The notes under the pieces are model-generated. The model saw nothing but the letters and a program-made list of their open reading frames with translations, made no database searches and had not been told where the DNA came from. A DNA stretch of 64,000 nucleotides from UBA2231 sp964415175. Its GTDB lineage: Bacteria; Elusimicrobiota; Elusimicrobia; Elusimicrobiales; UBA9959. Each line of letters starts with the position of its first letter. The stretch's first letter is position 1. The position numbers and the translations under genes were made by a program. The DNA is taken from contig CAYPYG010000002.1 of the NCBI GenBank assembly GCA_964415175.1, forward strand, positions 75,534 through 139,533. The letters run 5' to 3'. Shown here one piece after another: positions 62,542 through 64,000 of the stretch.

Positions 62542-63108
62542 ATGAAAGCCTCCGAAAGGACCCTCGCCCGGCGCTACGCCGCCGCCTACATGTCATACGG
62601 TACTGGGACACCAAGCCGCATGGTGTCCCCCGCTGATGCGGCGGGCGAGTCCGCCGCGCGCCTGGAGGCGCTGAGGAGGCTGGAACGGGCCGTCGCGCCC
62701 GCGCTGCCGCTGCTCACGCGGCCGCTGGTGCCCGTGCGGCTCAAACTGGAGATACTGGAGAAGGCCTGCCCCGGCAAGGACCTCGTCCGCGCGCTGGCGC
62801 TGGCCGCGCTGCTGGTCAGGACTGGCCGGCTGGGCCTGCTGGGGGAGACGGCCGCGCAGTGCGCGCTGCTCGCCGACGAGGCGGCCGGCGTGCTGCGCGC
62901 CGAAGTGACCTCGCGCTACCCGCTCTCCGACGCGGAGCGCGCGGGCCTGGAGAAGGCGCTGTCCGCTTTTTCCGGCCGGAAGGCGGTGGTCTCCAATACG
63001 ATCTCCGAAAAAGTGCTCGGCGGCTTCGAAGCCGGTTTCGGCGGCTTCCTGCTGGACGCCACGCTGCTCGGCAGGCTGGCGCGGCTCAGGAAAAAAATCA
63101 CCACATAG
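62542..63108 (+). CDS. atpH: ATP synthase subunit delta, with in-frame palindrome insertion
   Basis: A 188-residue F1 stator subunit. ERTLARRYAAAY at the start is the delta N-terminal helix. LLTRPLVPVRLKLEILEKA, ALAALLVRTGRLGLLGE and the C-terminal SNTISEKVLGGFEAGFGGFLLDATLLGRLARLRKKI follow the family pattern. Residues 22-30 (GTPSRMVSP) are encoded by a perfect 25-bp palindrome. They split the first helix from the next, where other delta subunits have a short continuous segment. The gene stays in frame. It lies 4 nt after atpF and 9 nt before atpA. Confidence 0.88.
   Translation: MKASERTLARRYAAAYMSYGTGTPSRMVSPADAAGESAARLEALRRLERAVAPALPLLTRPLVPVRLKLEILEKACPGKDLVRALALAALLVRTGRLGLLGETAAQCALLADEAAGVLRAEVTSRYPLSDAERAGLEKALSAFSGRKAVVSNTISEKVLGGFEAGFGGFLLDATLLGRLARLRKKITT
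62605..62629. repeat. Short palindromic element, copy 2 (inside atpH)
   Basis: Perfect 9-bp stem GGGACACCA (62605-62613) / TGGTGTCCC (62621-62629), loop AGCCGCA, whose complement TGCGGCT differs by one base from the loop of the copy at 34234-34258. Starts exactly at a codon boundary (codon 22). Confidence 0.7.
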
Positions 63109-63117
63109 GCGGTAAGC

Positions 63118-64000
63118 ATGATAAGGCCCGAAGAGATCACCGATATAATCAAGGGGAAGATCGAGAAGTTCGTCCCGGACTCCGAGCTTTCCGAACTGGG
63201 GCAGGTGCTCCAGGTGGGCGACGGCATCGCGCGCGTCTACGGCCTCTCCGGCGCCGTCATCAACGAGCTCGTCGAGTTCGAAGGCGGCGTGGCGGGGATG
63301 GTGCTCAACGTCGAGCGCGAGAACGTCGGCTGCGTCGTGATGGGCAGCGACTCGCAGATCCGCGAGGGCGACCGCGTCAAGCGCACCGGCCGCGTGCTGG
63401 AAGTGCCGGTCGGCGACGCGCTGATAGGCCGCGTCGTGGACCCGCTGGGCAACCCGCTCGACGGCAAGGGCCCGATAGCGGCCGGGAAGCGCCGCCCGGT
63501 GGAGATCATCGCCCCCGGCGTGGTCGCCCGCCAGCCGGTGCGCGAGCCCCTCTCGACCGGCATCAAGGCCATCGACTCCATGGTCCCGATCGGGCGGGGA
63601 CAGCGCGAGCTCATCATCGGCGACCGCCAGACCGGCAAGACCGCCATCGCCGTCGACGCCATCATCAACCAGCGCAACGAACCGAAAGAGACCCGCCCGA
63701 TCTGCATCTACGTCGCGATAGGCCAGAAGGAGTCCACGGTCGCGCGCGTGGCCAGGACGCTGGAGGAGAACGGCGCGATGGAATACTCCATCATCGTTAC
63801 CGCCGCCGCCGCCAAACCGGCCTCGCTGCTCTACCTGGCGCCGTATTCCGGCTGCGCCATGGGCGAGGAGTTCATGTGGAACGGCCGCCACGTGCTCATC
63901 ATCTACGACGACCTCTCCAAGCACGCCCAGGCCTACCGCCAGATGTCGCTGCTGCTGCGCCGCCCGCCGGGCCGCGAAGCCTACCCCGGCGACGTGTTCT
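63118..64000 (+). CDS. atpA: ATP synthase subunit alpha (truncated by window end)
   Basis: The first ~294 codons of the F1 alpha subunit, running off the window. N-terminal MIRPEEITDIIKGKIEKF, beta-barrel VLQVGDGIARVYGL, MVLNVERENVGCVVMG, then PLGNPLDGKGPI. The nucleotide-binding P-loop GDRQTGKT is followed by YVAIGQKESTVARV, YLAPYSGCAMGEEFM and LIIYDDLSKHAQAYRQMSLLLRRPPGREAYPGDVF. Alpha subunits carry a non-catalytic site. The full protein should be about 500 residues, so roughly 200 are missing. GGCGGT precedes the ATG. Confidence 0.97.
   Translation, partial: MIRPEEITDIIKGKIEKFVPDSELSELGQVLQVGDGIARVYGLSGAVINELVEFEGGVAGMVLNVERENVGCVVMGSDSQIREGDRVKRTGRVLEVPVGDALIGRVVDPLGNPLDGKGPIAAGKRRPVEIIAPGVVARQPVREPLSTGIKAIDSMVPIGRGQRELIIGDRQTGKTAIAVDAIINQRNEPKETRPICIYVAIGQKESTVARVARTLEENGAMEYSIIVTAAAAKPASLLYLAPYSGCAMGEEFMWNGRHVLIIYDDLSKHAQAYRQMSLLLRRPPGREAYPGDVF

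Overview
The window is a GC-rich, gene-dense bacterial chromosome segment with intact reading frames throughout. It carries the replication-origin neighbourhood (dnaA, dnaN, gyrB, gyrA) and the start of the F-type ATP synthase operon. I see no phage, insertion sequence or CRISPR array. Gene families suggest a Gram-negative, probably anaerobic or facultative bacterium: PilT plus a class III-like pilin, lipoproteins, NifU/NifS, a ferredoxin under an Rrf2 regulator, ATP-dependent PEP carboxykinase and a YejB/YejE-type peptide importer. The style resembles Elusimicrobiota or a nearby deep lineage, but that is an inference and no 16S rRNA gene is present.

Layout. 1-7 kb: NifU-like protein, an 87-bp palindromic element, a degenerate cobalamin adenosyltransferase and a secreted GH13 enzyme facing argS. 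3-9 kb, minus strand: an operon nadD-yqeK (fused), LytR_C protein, pilT, cNMP-binding protein, rsfS, argS. 9-12.7 kb: DUF2064 glycosyltransferase and the TldE/TldD pair. 12.7-21 kb: oriC, dnaA, dnaN, DciA-like protein, gyrB, gyrA, with recF missing from its usual slot. 21-28.6 kb: MarC, TPR protein, adenosine deaminase, K+/H+ antiporter, MFS transporter, EttA. 28.6-34.2 kb: lipoprotein, pilin, AlaX-like editing protein, an unknown secreted protein, AblB-like acetyltransferase, a YgjV-like protein and an ACT protein. 34.2-38.6 kb: the most unusual locus. 38.7-45.5 kb: an oligopeptide ABC transporter and a lipoprotein. 45.6-58.5 kb: YARHG/propeller protein, nifU-nifS, tRNA(CAT), MORN-repeat protein, Rrf2 regulator and ferredoxin, tRNA-Cys, aminotransferase, pckA, transglutaminase-like protein, SWIB protein, secreted serine protease. 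58.5-64 kb: a three-REC GGDEF protein and atpZ-atpI-atpB-atpE-atpF-atpH-atpA, with atpA cut by the window end.

The best candidate for an undescribed system is 34281-38594. A membrane protein there ends in nine tandem four-residue units [D/S/G]-Ala-Cys-His on its predicted cytosolic side. A strong intrinsic terminator follows, then a radical SAM/SPASM enzyme with an N-terminal PqqD-like peptide-binding domain, then an overlapping membrane protein of unknown function. This has the architecture of a RiPP-type maturation system acting on the tail of a large membrane protein.

Two other signals run through the window. Many genes have an extended -10 box (TGnTAnAAT) whose last base lies only 6-7 nt before the start codon, predicting leaderless mRNAs. 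A short palindrome (9-bp stem, TGCGGCn loop) occurs twice with compensatory stem changes, once in a 5' leader and once in frame inside atpH.
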